NCBI RefSeq assembly: GCF_000258765.1
Contig: NZ_AJLT01000013.1
Location: 23,927 to 87,926 of the forward strand
Direction: 5' to 3'
From: Gillisia marina
Lineage (GTDB): Bacteria; Bacteroidota; Bacteroidia; Flavobacteriales; Flavobacteriaceae
DNA length: 64,000 nucleotides
Part shown: positions 39,237 to 50,011 of the stretch, in pieces
Layout of the letters: each line of letters starts with the position of its first letter
Numbering within the stretch: position 1 is the stretch's first letter
The notes under the pieces: model-generated
What the model saw: the letters and a program-made list of their open reading frames with translations, nothing else
What the model was told of the DNA's origin: nothing
The model's database searches: none
Translations under genes and position numbers: made by a program

Positions 39237-40559
39237 CTAAGCCATTTCCTTCTCCTTTACCGGTGCATAATTATCGTCCCAATCTTTTACATTTGGAGGT
39301 CCTAATTTATCTACAGATTTTGCAACCATCATAGATACAGCTGCATCTCCTGTAACATTAACAGTAGTTCTACACATATCTAAAGGTCTATCTATAGCAA
39401 AAATCAATGCTAAACCAGCTTCAGGAATCCCTGCCTGAGCAAGTACTATTACCAACATCACCATTCCGGCACCTGGAACCGCAGCAGATCCTATAGATGC
39501 CAAGGTAGCCGTTACAATAATTCCTAATTGCGCTCCTACCGTAAGATCTATTCCAAAGGCTTGTGCAATAAATACCGCAGCTACCGCTTGATACAAACTT
39601 GTACCATCCATATTTATAGTAGCTCCAATTGGTAATACAAAACTCGCTACTTCCTTATGCACTCCAAGGTGTTCTTCTACTCGTTCCATAGTAACAGGCA
39701 AAGTAGCAGCACTAGAACTTGTTGAAAAAGCTAATAACTGTGCCGGTGCAATTCCGTTTAAGAAGAATCCTGGCTTGTTTTTAGTGAATATCCATACGAT
39801 AAGAATATAGAAACCTATCATTAATGCTAATCCAATTAATACGGTTAAAGCGTACATAGCTAAAGCTGCAAATAAATCTGTGCTTGGTGATTCTACCACT
39901 AAAGCCGCTAATAATGCAAACACCCCATAAGGAGCTGCGAGCATTATAAGATCAATCATTTTTAAAATGACTTCATTAAAGCCATCGAAAAAGTCCTTTA
40001 CAGGTTTTCCCACGGCTTCAGGAATTAGGATTAATCCGATTCCGAAGAATATGGCAAAGAAAATAACTTGTAGCATATTTCCATTATCGCTCGCAGCACC
40101 AAAAATATTACTAGGGACTATATCTTCTAGCGCTTGTAATGGTCCCGCTTCTTTTTGTCTTTGCGCATCTGCAATTCTAACAGAAGCATCAGTTTCATAA
40201 CTGGTAATAAGATCTGTCCTAGTTTCTTCACTTATCGCACTTCCGGGTTGTATAAGATTTACTAGTCCAAGACCTATGGAAACAGCAACTACCGTTGTAA
40301 TTATATAGGTTACAATCGTTCTAGTTCCCATTTGAGAGAGCTTAGAGATATCTTTAAGATCTGAAATTCCTTTTATCAATGAAGCAAGAATTAACGGAAC
40401 TGCAATGAGCTTTAAGGCATTAATGAAAATGTTTCCGAAAGGTTTTATCCAATCCCCAACAAATTCCGGCCCCCAACTGAAGTTGGTTAGTACCAATGCG
40501 AAAAGTACCCCTAGGAACATTCCTAATAAAATTTGCCAGTGCAGTGCTAATTTTTTCAT
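39237..40559 (-). CDS. dicarboxylate/amino acid:cation symporter (DAACS family)
   Basis: 440 residues, inner-membrane carrier with about eight helices and two re-entrant loops. Family hallmarks are the serine-rich hairpin AFSTSSSAATLPVTMERVEE, the GATINMDGTSLYQAVAAVF motif in helix 7, and IDRPLDMCRTTVNVTGDAAV in helix 8 with the substrate-coordinating Asp/Arg/Thr. It imports glutamate, aspartate or C4-dicarboxylates with Na+ or H+. The Arg in DMCRTTVN favours amino-acid or acidic substrates. Its stop is near a strong terminator; aroC lies 16 bp upstream in the same direction. Confidence 0.9.
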   Translation of the reverse strand: MKKLALHWQILLGMFLGVLFALVLTNFSWGPEFVGDWIKPFGNIFINALKLIAVPLILASLIKGISDLKDISKLSQMGTRTIVTYIITTVVAVSIGLGLVNLIQPGSAISEETRTDLITSYETDASVRIADAQRQKEAGPLQALEDIVPSNIFGAASDNGNMLQVIFFAIFFGIGLILIPEAVGKPVKDFFDGFNEVILKMIDLIMLAAPYGVFALLAALVVESPSTDLFAALAMYALTVLIGLALMIGFYILIVWIFTKNKPGFFLNGIAPAQLLAFSTSSSAATLPVTMERVEEHLGVHKEVASFVLPIGATINMDGTSLYQAVAAVFIAQAFGIDLTVGAQLGIIVTATLASIGSAAVPGAGMVMLVIVLAQAGIPEAGLALIFAIDRPLDMCRTTVNVTGDAAVSMMVAKSVDKLGPPNVKDWDDNYAPVKEKEMA

Positions 40560-40575
40560 TGTATTCTTGCTTTAA

Positions 40576-41640
40576 TTATATTTTTGATGTTTTATTCTGA
40601 AGCCAAAAATCTGCCAATACTAAGGCTGCCATTGCTTCTATAATTGGAATAGCTCTAGGAACTACACAAGGATCATGTCTACCTTTTCCTTGCATTTCTA
40701 CTAAGTCTCCTTCAGAATTTAAGGTTTCCTGTTTTTGCATAATTGTTGCAACAGGTTTAAAAGCTACGTTAAAGTAGACATCCATTCCGTTAGAAATCCC
40801 ACCTTGAATTCCTCCGCTTAAATTTGTTTTTGTTGAACCATCTTGATTAAAAAGATCGTTATGCTCGCTCCCTTTTTGTTTCGTGCCTTCAAAACCACTA
40901 CCTATTTCAAAACCTTTTACAGCATTAATAGAAAGCATTGCCTGACCTAATTTGGCGTGCAACTTATCGAAAACCGGTTCTCCTAACCCTTTTGGAACAT
41001 TTTTTATAATACATTTCACGGTGCCTCCTACAGTATCTCCTTGAGAACGGATCTCACGGATATAATTTTCCATTTTGGTTGCTGTCACAGGATCAGGGCA
41101 ACGCACAGGATTAGATTCAATTAAACTAAAATCTAGTTGAGAAGCTTCTTTTTCTAGTCTAAGTTCCCCTACGGAAGCAGTGAAGGCTACTATTTCAATA
41201 TCCTTAATAACTTGTTTCGCAATAGCACCGCCTACAACTCTGCATGCTGTTTCTCTTGCTGAAGACCGCCCTCCCCCTCTATAATCTCGTACTCCATATT
41301 TTTCTGAATAGGTGTAATCTGCATGAGAAGGCCTAAATGTGTCTTTTATATGAGAATAATCCTTTGATTTCTGGTTTGCATTTTCAATAGTAAAACCAAT
41401 GGGCGTACCAGTAGTAACGCCTTCAAAAATTCCGGAAAGAAAAACTACAGTATCCGCTTCTTTACGCTGGGTAACGATTGCAGACTGTCCAGGTTTCCTT
41501 TTATCCAAATCTTCCTGAATTTTATCCAAATCTAATTCAATTCCAGCGGGGCATCCATCTATAATTCCACCAATAGCAAGACCATGAGATTCTCCAAAAG
41601 TGGTAAGTTTAAATAGTTTTCCGAAGGAATTCCCTGCCAT
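40576..41640 (-). CDS. aroC: chorismate synthase
   Basis: 354 residues, full length. It converts EPSP to chorismate, the last step of the shikimate pathway, with reduced FMN. The signature regions are clear: [18 protein letters not shown] near residue 14, [18 protein letters not shown] near 115, and [20 protein letters not shown] near the C-terminus. It is an upstream neighbour of the symporter gene on the same strand, but no functional link between them is evident. Confidence 0.95.
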   Translation of the reverse strand: MAGNSFGKLFKLTTFGESHGLAIGGIIDGCPAGIELDLDKIQEDLDKRKPGQSAIVTQRKEADTVVFLSGIFEGVTTGTPIGFTIENANQKSKDYSHIKDTFRPSHADYTYSEKYGVRDYRGGGRSSARETACRVVGGAIAKQVIKDIEIVAFTASVGELRLEKEASQLDFSLIESNPVRCPDPVTATKMENYIREIRSQGDTVGGTVKCIIKNVPKGLGEPVFDKLHAKLGQAMLSINAVKGFEIGSGFEGTKQKGSEHNDLFNQDGSTKTNLSGGIQGGISNGMDVYFNVAFKPVATIMQKQETLNSEGDLVEMQGKGRHDPCVVPRAIPIIEAMAALVLADFWLQNKTSKI

Positions 41641-41745
41641 GAATTGATTTTTAACAAATGTAATTTTTTAACTACAGATTTAAAAATCTAAAGACATATT
41701 AAAATTTAGGGATACTAAAATTGTGGAAGTAGAATGAATGAAGTA

Positions 41746-42108
41746 TCAGTTTAATATGGCATCAATGTTTTTATATAGTAAATTCATATCAAAAGGCTTC
41801 GTCATAAATGCGTCAGCTCCAGCCTCCAAGCATTTAGATTCTGCATTATGAAGCGCCGTTAACATCATGATCTTTACTTTAGAAGTTTGTTCATTATTTC
41901 TAACCCTCAGACAAACCTCTGTGCCATCAATTTCAGAGTTCATTTTATCTAATATTAACAAATCTATATTATTATTCAAGATGATTTTTTCAGTTTCATT
42001 GGGTTTTTCCTATATAATAACTTCATACCCCTTTAATTCTAAAACCTCTTTTAGCAGCGCCCTTGTAATTGCATCATCATCAACCACTAAAATTTTAGTT
42101 TTTTTCAT
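41746..42108 (-). pseudogene. CheY-like response regulator receiver with an in-frame amber codon
   Basis: Frame from ATG at 42108 to a stop at 41746, 120 codons, with TAG at 42010-42012 after VLELKGYEVII. Both parts are in the same frame, so this is a substitution and not an indel. All receiver residues are present: the acidic pair in LVVDDDAITRALL, the phospho-acceptor in DLLILDKMNSE, the switch Thr in IMMLTALHNAE and the Lys in AFMTKPFDM. It has no output domain. Possible states: sequencing error, real nonsense mutation, or restart at TTG 41979, which would lack the acidic pair. No histidine kinase is adjacent. Confidence 0.7.
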
Positions 42109-42352
42109 TATTTCCAGTTTCAACTTAGAGTGCCATCCAATATAGAGAAGAAATTGGAATCATTATTTTCATTCAACATCAAAAAGTCTTCGAACTATTT
42201 ATTAAGTTAAAAATCAAAAAATTATGGTTAGTGAGTTTTGAAAACTACTACTAAAAGTTTTTAGAAATTACAAAGTAATTCGAATAGAAGTTAAAGTGCG
42301 CAAATATAGTGTATTAAAGAGCCTCAATGCATATTTTAACTGCTTATTAGGA

Positions 42353-45262
42353 TTAAATAAGGGCATCTTTAAGAATCGTGACAGGATGCTTTGCATTTCT
42401 CTTAGTCCCATCGAAGATCTGATGCCTACAGCTAGTTCCATTGGCTGCTATAATAGTTTTTGAAGAGCACTTTCTAACCGCTGGAAAAAGACTTTGCTCT
42501 CCAATATTCATACTTATTTCATAATGCTCCTTCTCGTATCCAAAAGATCCAGCCATACCGCAACAACCAGAAGCAATAATTCGAACTGTATAATTGGCTG
42601 GAAGATTCAAAATATCAAAAGTATATGCAGAGTTAGACAATGCCTTTTGATGGCAATGCGTATGGATTTTTATCTCTTTCTCTTCTGAAGTAAATGAACT
42701 GGATTTTATATTCCCTAAAGCAATTTCTTTTTTTAAGAACTCTTCGATTAAAAAGCAATTGCTAGATAGTCTTTTGGCTTTTTCCGAATCATTAGCTAAT
42801 CGGAGATATTCATCTCTAAAGCTTAAAATCGCTGATGGCTCTATTCCAATTAATGGTGTTTCTTCAGAAATTAAATCTGTAAAAAGTTCTATATTTTTAT
42901 TCGCAACTTCTTTAGCTTCCTCCAGAAAACCTTTAGAAATATAACTTCGACCACTTTCAGGATTCTTAAGGATAATTACTTTATAATTTAATTTAGTTAA
43001 GAGCTCGAACGCATCAATTCCAATTTCCGCATCCAAATAATTAGTGAACTCATCATTAAATAAATAAACAGTCTTAATGGGATCTTTCAGAACTGTTTGG
43101 TTTTTCATATAATAATCCCAAACGCTTTGCTTAGAAAGCTTTGGTAGGGTTCTTTGTGATGCTACGCCCATCACTTTTTTAACAATTCCTGAAGTTAAGG
43201 TGTTGGTAAATAGAAAGTTAGATATACCGGTGGCCTTGGAGGCAAAACCATTCATCTTTGCATTATTGGCAAAGGCCTTGCTTCTTAAAGTTTTTCCTTT
43301 GGATTTTTGATATTGGTATTGAAATTCTGCTTTCAATGCGGCAACATCCACATTAGAAGGACATTCACTCTTACACCCCTTACAACTTATGCACAAATCG
43401 AACACTTCCTTTAATTCTTCATGTTCAAATTTGTTAGGTTTTTCTGAATTGGTTAAGAATTCACGCAACGCATTTGCTCTCGCTCGCGTACTATCTTTTT
43501 CATTTTTAGTAGCGCGATAGCTAGGACACATGGTACCTCCTGCTTCAACAGATTTTCTGCAATCTCCACTTCCATTACATTTTTCGGCCAATCTTAAGAT
43601 TCCTTGCGAATCAGTGAAATCCATCAAGGTTTCAATTTCCGGTTCCTTTCTATCCACTTCATAGCGCAAAAAAGTATCCATGGGCACAGTATTGGTGATC
43701 TTGCCCGGATTAAAAATATTGTAAGGGTCGAAAATAGCTTTTACTTCCTCAAGCAATTTGTAATTTTTAGCACCAATCATCAACTCAATAAACTCCCCGC
43801 GCAATCTTCCATCACCATGTTCTCCACTCATAGAACCTCTGTATTTTTTTACCAAGACAGCAACCTCTTCTGTGATCTCTCTAAAAAGTTTTACATCTTC
43901 TTCCTTCTTTAGATTAAGAATAGGTCTTAAATGCAATTCTCCTGCACCGGCATGTGCATAATACACCGCTTCTTGTTTATGCTTTTTCATTATCTGAGAG
44001 AATTCAGCAATATAATTGGCTAAATCCGGCAAAGCTACGGCTGTATCTTCTATACAAGCCACCGCTTTTTTATCTCCAATAATATTCCCTAGCAAACCTA
44101 GACCAGCTTTACGTAATTCCAAGGCTTTATCTATTTGTTCGTCTAAAAGAATAGGGAGCGCATAGCTGAGATTGGTTTTTTCTAATCTATTTAATAAAAT
44201 ATGAATTTGATCATTCAAATCTTCTTGATTTTCAGATCTCAGTTCAAGCATTAAAATCGCTTTGGGATCACCTTCAATAAAAAACCTGTTCTCTTTATAT
44301 TTTAAATTCTGAATCGTACAATCCAAAATTACTTTGTCCATCATTTCGCAAGTAAACAAATCACTTTCCATGGCAGGAGCTACCGCAAGCATACAATTTT
44401 CTATACTCGAAAAATGTGCAGCAATCATCGCAGTATACTTTGGCGGCAAAACATCGAGTTGCAAGGTGATCTCTGTTGTAAATGCCAAAGTTCCTTCACT
44501 ACCCGATAATAATTCACATAAATTGAAAGCTTTATTACTTTCAGAAAAAACTTCGGTATCAATTAAACTGTCTAGTGCATATCCCGTATTCCTTCTATGA
44601 ATGGTTTCTAAAGGAAATTCTTTTCTTATTTCTTCCTGAACCGCAGACGGAGAAAGTAAGGTGTTCAGTTTTTTATATATTTCAGACTCTAAGGATGCTC
44701 CTTTATTAAGGCCGTCAAATTCTTTTTTTGAAATCGCATGAAAATCTGCTTCACTTCCATCGCTAAGTATAATTTTTAAACCAAGAGTTTTGTCGCGCGA
44801 AGTTCCATATTTAATAGAAGTAGTTCCGCTAGAGTTATTCCCAACCATTCCTCCTATCATACATCTATTAGAAGTAGAAGTGTTTGGCCCGAAAAACAAA
44901 CCATATTCCTCCAAGGCTCTGTTTAGATCGTCCCTAATAACACCGGGTTCTACAATGGCCGTTCGTTTTTTAAGGTCTACTTTTAAAATCTTATTAAAAT
45001 GTTTGGAAACATCTACCACGATACCACTTCCCACACATTGTCCCGCTAAGGAAGTTCCGGCAGTACGAGGAATTAATCCGATATGATTTTGAGTAGCAAA
45101 ACCTATCAGGATCTTAATATCATCTTTGTTTTTTGGAGTGCAAACAGCTAAAGGAATTTCTCTATATACTGAAGCATCAGTGGCATATAAACTTTTATGT
45201 AGGTCATCAAACAAAAGTTCCCCTTTGAGAGCGCTTTGTAATTCTAATAATTTCTCTTTCAT
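42353..45262 (-). CDS. FAD-linked oxidase with C-terminal Fe-S/CCG region (D-lactate-dehydrogenase-like)
   Basis: 969 residues in three parts. Residues ~30-210 are an FAD_binding_4 domain (GLIPRTAGTSLAGQCVGSGI, MIGGMVGNNSSGTTSIKYG). Residues ~250-530 are the FAD-oxidase C domain (AGELHLRPIL, SMSGEHGDGRLRGEF). After ~565 comes a ferredoxin-like part with CNGSGDCRKS, MCPSYRATKN and CISCKGCKSECPSNVD, then a CCG domain with HCHQKALS and ASGCCGMAGSFGYE. It resembles single-chain D-lactate or 2-hydroxyacid dehydrogenases that pass electrons to the quinone pool. The exact hydroxy acid is not certain. Confidence 0.86.
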   Translation of the reverse strand: MKEKLLELQSALKGELLFDDLHKSLYATDASVYREIPLAVCTPKNKDDIKILIGFATQNHIGLIPRTAGTSLAGQCVGSGIVVDVSKHFNKILKVDLKKRTAIVEPGVIRDDLNRALEEYGLFFGPNTSTSNRCMIGGMVGNNSSGTTSIKYGTSRDKTLGLKIILSDGSEADFHAISKKEFDGLNKGASLESEIYKKLNTLLSPSAVQEEIRKEFPLETIHRRNTGYALDSLIDTEVFSESNKAFNLCELLSGSEGTLAFTTEITLQLDVLPPKYTAMIAAHFSSIENCMLAVAPAMESDLFTCEMMDKVILDCTIQNLKYKENRFFIEGDPKAILMLELRSENQEDLNDQIHILLNRLEKTNLSYALPILLDEQIDKALELRKAGLGLLGNIIGDKKAVACIEDTAVALPDLANYIAEFSQIMKKHKQEAVYYAHAGAGELHLRPILNLKKEEDVKLFREITEEVAVLVKKYRGSMSGEHGDGRLRGEFIELMIGAKNYKLLEEVKAIFDPYNIFNPGKITNTVPMDTFLRYEVDRKEPEIETLMDFTDSQGILRLAEKCNGSGDCRKSVEAGGTMCPSYRATKNEKDSTRARANALREFLTNSEKPNKFEHEELKEVFDLCISCKGCKSECPSNVDVAALKAEFQYQYQKSKGKTLRSKAFANNAKMNGFASKATGISNFLFTNTLTSGIVKKVMGVASQRTLPKLSKQSVWDYYMKNQTVLKDPIKTVYLFNDEFTNYLDAEIGIDAFELLTKLNYKVIILKNPESGRSYISKGFLEEAKEVANKNIELFTDLISEETPLIGIEPSAILSFRDEYLRLANDSEKAKRLSSNCFLIEEFLKKEIALGNIKSSSFTSEEKEIKIHTHCHQKALSNSAYTFDILNLPANYTVRIIASGCCGMAGSFGYEKEHYEISMNIGEQSLFPAVRKCSSKTIIAANGTSCRHQIFDGTKRNAKHPVTILKDALI

Positions 45263-45347
45263 AGCTGCATTAAAATTACAAATTAATCCTAGAACTGCTT
45301 AACAACATTTTCATCATTATTAACAATACATTGGCACTTGAAGCAAT

Positions 45348-45375
45348 TTCAGAACAATTTTAACGTTTAAATTTG
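45348..45375 (+). promoter_or_regulatory. Bacteroidota-type promoter for the small outer-membrane protein gene
   Basis: TTG at 45348-45350, then 17 nt, then TAAATTTG at 45368-45375, matching TTG-N17-TAnnTTTG. The ATG at 45401 is about 25 bp further, with a purine-rich AAAATTAAAAC leader. Best promoter match noticed in the window. Confidence 0.6.
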
Positions 45376-45400
45376 CTGAATTAACCTTAAAAATTAAAAC

Positions 45401-45895
45401 ATGAAAAAAATAATCTTTATGACACTATTTGCAATGGGAGCAACATTGGCTACCAATGCACAAACTATATCTGAAAATGCGCTAGGATTGCGTATTGGTG
45501 GAGGAAATGGGTATGGAGCGGAGGTTTCCTACCAAAGAGCAGTAGGTGGAGATAATAATAGATTAGAATTTGATCTTGGTATAAGAAACGACAAAAATAA
45601 TTATGACTCTTTTAAATTAACTGCATTATACCAATGGGTATGGAATATCGAAGGCGGATTTAACTGGTATGTTGGCGCTGGTGGAGGTGTTGGAAGTATT
45701 GATTCTAAAGATAGAAATAGATATGTAGATGAAACATTTATATTTCTTGCGGGAGATATAGGTATCGAATATAATTTTGATATTCCATTATTGATCTCTT
45801 TAGACTTTAGACCAGAAATAGGTTTTATAAACGATAACGATAGAATAGATGACTTTTCACCGGATATCGCATTAGGACTTAGATATCAATTCTAG
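45401..45895 (+). CDS. small predicted outer-membrane beta-barrel protein
   Basis: 164 residues with signal peptide MKKIIFMTLFAMGATLATNAQ. The mature protein is Gly/aromatic-rich with alternating strands (LGLRIGGGNGYGAEVSYQRA, FNWYVGAGGGVGSIDS, IGIEYNFDIPLLISLDFRPE) and ends IALGLRYQF with a terminal Phe, as outer-membrane barrels do. Function unknown. It is a single-gene unit with a good promoter upstream and a hairpin terminator downstream shared with the convergent bshA. Confidence 0.75.
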   Translation: MKKIIFMTLFAMGATLATNAQTISENALGLRIGGGNGYGAEVSYQRAVGGDNNRLEFDLGIRNDKNNYDSFKLTALYQWVWNIEGGFNWYVGAGGGVGSIDSKDRNRYVDETFIFLAGDIGIEYNFDIPLLISLDFRPEIGFINDNDRIDDFSPDIALGLRYQF

Positions 45896-45915
45896 GTTTC
45901 CATAAAAATATATAA

Positions 45916-45952
45916 AAAAGGCTGAAGGAATTAAAATTCTATTCAGCCTTTT
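45916..45952. terminator. bidirectional hairpin terminator
   Basis: Arms AAAAGGCTGAA (45916-45926) and TTCAGCCTTTT (45942-45952) with T-runs on both sides, placed between the convergent outer-membrane protein gene and bshA. The right arm overlaps the last codons of bshA. Confidence 0.75.
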
Positions 45953-47079
45953 CTATTTCCATCACTGCCTTCTCATACAATTTCTCATAGATAGGCACAA
46001 TCTTGTGGATATCAAATATTGTTGCTTGCTCTCTGGCATTAAGCTTAAATTTTTCTAATGTTGTATTATTTTCTAGAATTTTTATAGCATTAGAAGCCAT
46101 TTCTTCAATATCTCCAACATCACTTAAAAAGCCTGAAATTCCATCCTTATTAACTTCCGGAAGACCACCGCTATTAGAAGAAATAACTGGTACGCCATTT
46201 ACCATAGCCTCCAAGGCAGCTAGACCAAAGCTCTCTTTTTCTGAAGGCAATAAGAAAAGATCTGAAAAACATAAAATTTTATCTACCTCATTACTTTGCC
46301 CTAGAAATACAACTTTATCCTGTATTCCTAATTCCTGAACTAAATATTCGGCTTTTTCTCTTTCAGGACCTTCCCCAACCAAAATTAATTTAGATTTTAT
46401 GGTCTTTTGAACGATATAATAAATTCTAATAATATCTAGAATTCTTTTAACAGGCCTAAAATTACTCACATGAGAGATGATTTTTTCATCTTCATCTGCC
46501 ATCAATGTACGCTGACAATCTGTAAACCCAGTTTTAAATTTGGCAACATCAATAAAATTAGGCACTACTTCAATCTCCTTTTTAATCTTAAAAAGTTTAA
46601 GCGTGTCTTCTTTTAAGGATTCAGAAACGGAAGTAACAACATCGCTATTATTAATACTAAAAGTAACCGCTGGTTTGTAAAAAGGGTGATTTCCAACCAA
46701 AGTAATATCCGTACCATGCAGCGTGGTTACCATAGGAATGAATATTCCTTCTTCTTCTAACATTTTTTTTAGCCATATATCCCGCATACGCATGTGGAAT
46801 CGCATAGTGCACGTGCAAAACTTCAATTTTATGAAGCTTTACCATATTCACTAATTTACTGCTGAGCGCTAATTCGTAAGGTTGAAAATGAAATAATGGA
46901 TATTCCGGAACATTAACCTCATGAAATTTAATATTTCCGGTTAGTTGCTCCAATCTAACAGGTTGTTTGTATGTTATAAAATGAATTTCATGACCTCGCT
47001 TAGATAATTCCATACCTAACTCTGTTGCCACTACTCCACTCCCTCCAAATGTGGGATAACAAACAATACCTATTTTCAT
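45939..47079 (-). CDS. bshA: BshA-like N-acetylglucosaminyl-malate glycosyltransferase (one frameshift as read)
   Basis: First step of bacillithiol synthesis: UDP-GlcNAc plus L-malate. As read it is two overlapping frames; removing one T from the T8 at 46763-46770 restores YMAKKMLEEEGIFIPMVTTL and ~379 aa. N-terminal IGIVCYPTFGGSGVVATELG and HVHYAIPHAYAGYMAKK are the BshA hallmark stretches, and the GT4 C-terminal half has ISHVSNFRPVKRI, LVGEGPEREKAE and SEKESFGLAALEAMVNGVPVI (the EX7E region). It starts 3 bp after the upstream GH3 gene's stop and is probably co-transcribed. No bshB or bshC is in the window. Confidence 0.87.
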
Positions 47080-47082
47080 AAT

Positions 47083-50004
47083 TTAATCATCTATAGATTC
47101 GTATATAACTTCTTGTATTTTTTCTCGAATATCCTCTCTAATCAATTTTCGGTTATTCACATCTGGATAGGTTCTATTAGATAAAAATACATAGACTATT
47201 TCTTTATCTGGATCTGCCCAAGCCAGTGTACCGGTAAACCCTGTATGGCCAAAACTGGATAATGAAACACAACCACAGGTAGGCCCCGCTTTCCCCAGTT
47301 GAGGTTTGTCGAAACCAACACCTCTCCTTACGTCTTGATCGCAATAATAACAGGTATTAAATTTATCTAAAGTTTCCGGTTTAAAATATTCTTTTCCACC
47401 ATAGGTTCCTCCATTTAAATACAACTGCATAATTTTTGCAACATCAGTAGCATTACTAAACAACCCGGCATGCCCACCAATTCCACCTTGCATAGCTGCT
47501 CCCTGGTCGTGCACATAGCCTAAAACTTCTTGTTTTCTCCAAAGCTTATCATATTCTGTTGGTACAATTCTCTCCGGAGCAATATTAGCTAAAGGCAAAT
47601 ATGTAATGGTATTTGCTCCCAAAGATTTATAGAAATGCTCTTTCACTAAATAATTTAAGGAGGTCTTGTAATGATCTTCTATATAATATTTCATTATATA
47701 AAACGGGAGATCACTGTATCTATATACTTGTTTGGGCTGCAACTTACTATCTCGTATCACTCCCATAATAGAATCTCGCAAATCGTCTCTTATAAACATT
47801 TCATTTGCAACCTGAGTATTGTAAATATCCATAGGTTCTTCTCGGTAATATTTAACCGACCTGCCTTTTGTTTCCTTATCTAAAGTCGAAATATAAAATG
47901 GAATCCAAGGTTTCAACTTTGCGTAATGCATCAGCATATCTTGCAATTTGATGTTAGCCTTATTTGAACCTTTAAAAAATGGCATTAAATCCCCAAGCTT
48001 GGAATTAAACTTAAGGTCGCCTTTTTCTTCAAGTTCCATAATTAAGGGTAAGCTCGCTAGGATCTTTGTTAGAGAAGCAAGATCGTAAACTGAAGAGTCG
48101 GTTACTTTGGTGGTTTTCTCATAGGTATGAAAACCTGCATTCCTTTCGTAGATCACCTTACCTTTTCGGGCTACAATTAATTGTAATCCCGGAGTCATTT
48201 CTTCTGAAATTGCTAAATTGATTAAAGAATCTATCTTTTGAAGTTTATAAAAATTCATCCCTACAGCTTCTGGATATCCGTAAGACAATCTGTCTATACT
48301 TTTAGTGTAATATCCTGTTCCTGCAGGAAATTCTTCACTAATACTAACCGGCAATCTTCCTTTTGCTCCCAAAGCACCAAAGATAATTTCTGCAGACTTC
48401 TTTTGAGCAGCTTCAGAATTTTGGTAACTCATTACTATCCCTTCAATATTACTGCTTGAATTGAGATCCATCAGTGCATACGGTCTAGCAAATACATCTA
48501 AAATAGTATTGTTATTTCTTGATATTTCATGAATCCAACTTAATTCTTCCGTAGAAAAGGCATATCTAGCCCATGGAGAGGCGTTGGATTTATGATATCC
48601 AATGATCACCTGATTATAATTTTTTAATTTTTCCAATAATTCATCCAACTTAGTAGCTTCAATCCAATCTACCTTTACATATTTAGATAAATGATGATAA
48701 AATGGTGCACCGTCATCATCGCCTAGTTGAACATAGGCTATCTTTTTAGTGTCAAGCTCTTTTATCGGGAGAATGCCCACATCGTTCTTAATAAGCGTGA
48801 TCGCATTCTCTATAAGCTTATCATAAAGAGCTAAATCTTCAACTGTATTAAGTTCTGAAATTAGATTCGTAGTATCAATTGGCTTATAGTTATGCAAACC
48901 AGCTTTATATTTCGCAAATAAAATCTTTCTAACAGAATGTGCCATCCTTACTTCAGAAATAGTCCCATCGTTATAAGCTTCCGTGATTTTATCGATAGCC
49001 TTAGGGACATCTTCAGAAATCAATAAAATATCGTTACCCGCCATGAATGCTGCAAGGTCAATTTCTCCTGGATTTTTGTAATTCGATGCTCCTTTCATAT
49101 TAAGTGCATCTGTAAAAATAAGTCCGTTAAATTTTAATTCTTTTTTCAGAAGATCATTTACAATAGTAGCCGACAAAGAAGATGGTATAGTTTCTTCTGT
49201 TTCCAAACCAGGGACATTTAAATGGGCAACCATAATACTGGAAACTCCTTCTTCAATAAGTTTTTTGAACGGATATAATTCTATGCTATCCAATCTACTT
49301 TTAGAAAATGATATTGTTGGTAAAGTTTTATGTGAATCTCTTTTAGTATCTCCATGCCCGGGAAAGTGCTTAGCACTCGAAAGAATTCCCTCTTTGTGCA
49401 TCCCTCTCATAAAAGAAACAGACTTTAGGGTAACATTAATCTTTTCCTCTCCAAAAGAACGATTTCCAATAATTGGGTTTAGCGAATTTGTATTTATATC
49501 TACAACCGGGGCGAAGTTGATATGAACCCCTAATCTTTTAGAATTACGAGAAATAGCTGCCCCGGCCTCTTCTATTAGTTTAAGGTCCTGAATGGCTCCT
49601 AATGTCATGTTCCAAGGCAATGCGAAGGTAGAATCTAACCGCATTGCTAAACCCCATTCTGCATCCATACCAATAAGTAAAGGTGTTTTAGAAAGCTCTT
49701 GAAATTCGTTATTTAGTTTTGCTTGGCGCTGTGGTCCGCCTTTTGAAAATATGATTCCACCAATATGATACTCTGTTATTAGCTCACGAACTTTATCTAT
49801 ATTCTTCCCATTCTGATTGGAAAATACATCTACCATGAACAACTGACCTACTTTTTCCTGTACGGTCATATTTTCATAAATACTATCTACCCATATTTTC
49901 TGCTCTTTATAATCTTCAGCAATAAGCGGATTAATATTTTGAGAGAAACAACTAAGGGTGAAAAATAGGATTAAAAAAACTGAATAAAATTGGGGTATTC
50001 TCAT
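47083..50004 (-). CDS. GH3 beta-N-acetylglucosaminidase fused to a beta-lactamase-type serine hydrolase
   Basis: 973 residues, secreted (signal peptide MRIPQFYSVFLILFFTLSCFSQ). Residues ~35-370 are a GH3 domain with SSAKHFPGHGDTKRDSH (the NagZ-type His/Asp) and LIFTDALNMKGAS (nucleophile Asp). A GH3 C-terminal domain follows (~395-570). Residues ~595-965 are a class-C beta-lactamase/esterase-like domain with YDLASLTKILA (SxxK) and a GHAGLFSNATDVAKIM stretch. The fusion suggests a periplasmic or surface peptidoglycan-recycling enzyme; this fused layout is known in Bacteroidota. It stands between a small hypothetical gene 7 bp upstream and bshA 3 bp downstream. Confidence 0.87.
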   Translation of the reverse strand: MRIPQFYSVFLILFFTLSCFSQNINPLIAEDYKEQKIWVDSIYENMTVQEKVGQLFMVDVFSNQNGKNIDKVRELITEYHIGGIIFSKGGPQRQAKLNNEFQELSKTPLLIGMDAEWGLAMRLDSTFALPWNMTLGAIQDLKLIEEAGAAISRNSKRLGVHINFAPVVDINTNSLNPIIGNRSFGEEKINVTLKSVSFMRGMHKEGILSSAKHFPGHGDTKRDSHKTLPTISFSKSRLDSIELYPFKKLIEEGVSSIMVAHLNVPGLETEETIPSSLSATIVNDLLKKELKFNGLIFTDALNMKGASNYKNPGEIDLAAFMAGNDILLISEDVPKAIDKITEAYNDGTISEVRMAHSVRKILFAKYKAGLHNYKPIDTTNLISELNTVEDLALYDKLIENAITLIKNDVGILPIKELDTKKIAYVQLGDDDGAPFYHHLSKYVKVDWIEATKLDELLEKLKNYNQVIIGYHKSNASPWARYAFSTEELSWIHEISRNNNTILDVFARPYALMDLNSSSNIEGIVMSYQNSEAAQKKSAEIIFGALGAKGRLPVSISEEFPAGTGYYTKSIDRLSYGYPEAVGMNFYKLQKIDSLINLAISEEMTPGLQLIVARKGKVIYERNAGFHTYEKTTKVTDSSVYDLASLTKILASLPLIMELEEKGDLKFNSKLGDLMPFFKGSNKANIKLQDMLMHYAKLKPWIPFYISTLDKETKGRSVKYYREEPMDIYNTQVANEMFIRDDLRDSIMGVIRDSKLQPKQVYRYSDLPFYIMKYYIEDHYKTSLNYLVKEHFYKSLGANTITYLPLANIAPERIVPTEYDKLWRKQEVLGYVHDQGAAMQGGIGGHAGLFSNATDVAKIMQLYLNGGTYGGKEYFKPETLDKFNTCYYCDQDVRRGVGFDKPQLGKAGPTCGCVSLSSFGHTGFTGTLAWADPDKEIVYVFLSNRTYPDVNNRKLIREDIREKIQEVIYESIDD

Positions 50005-50011
50005 TCGGTAT

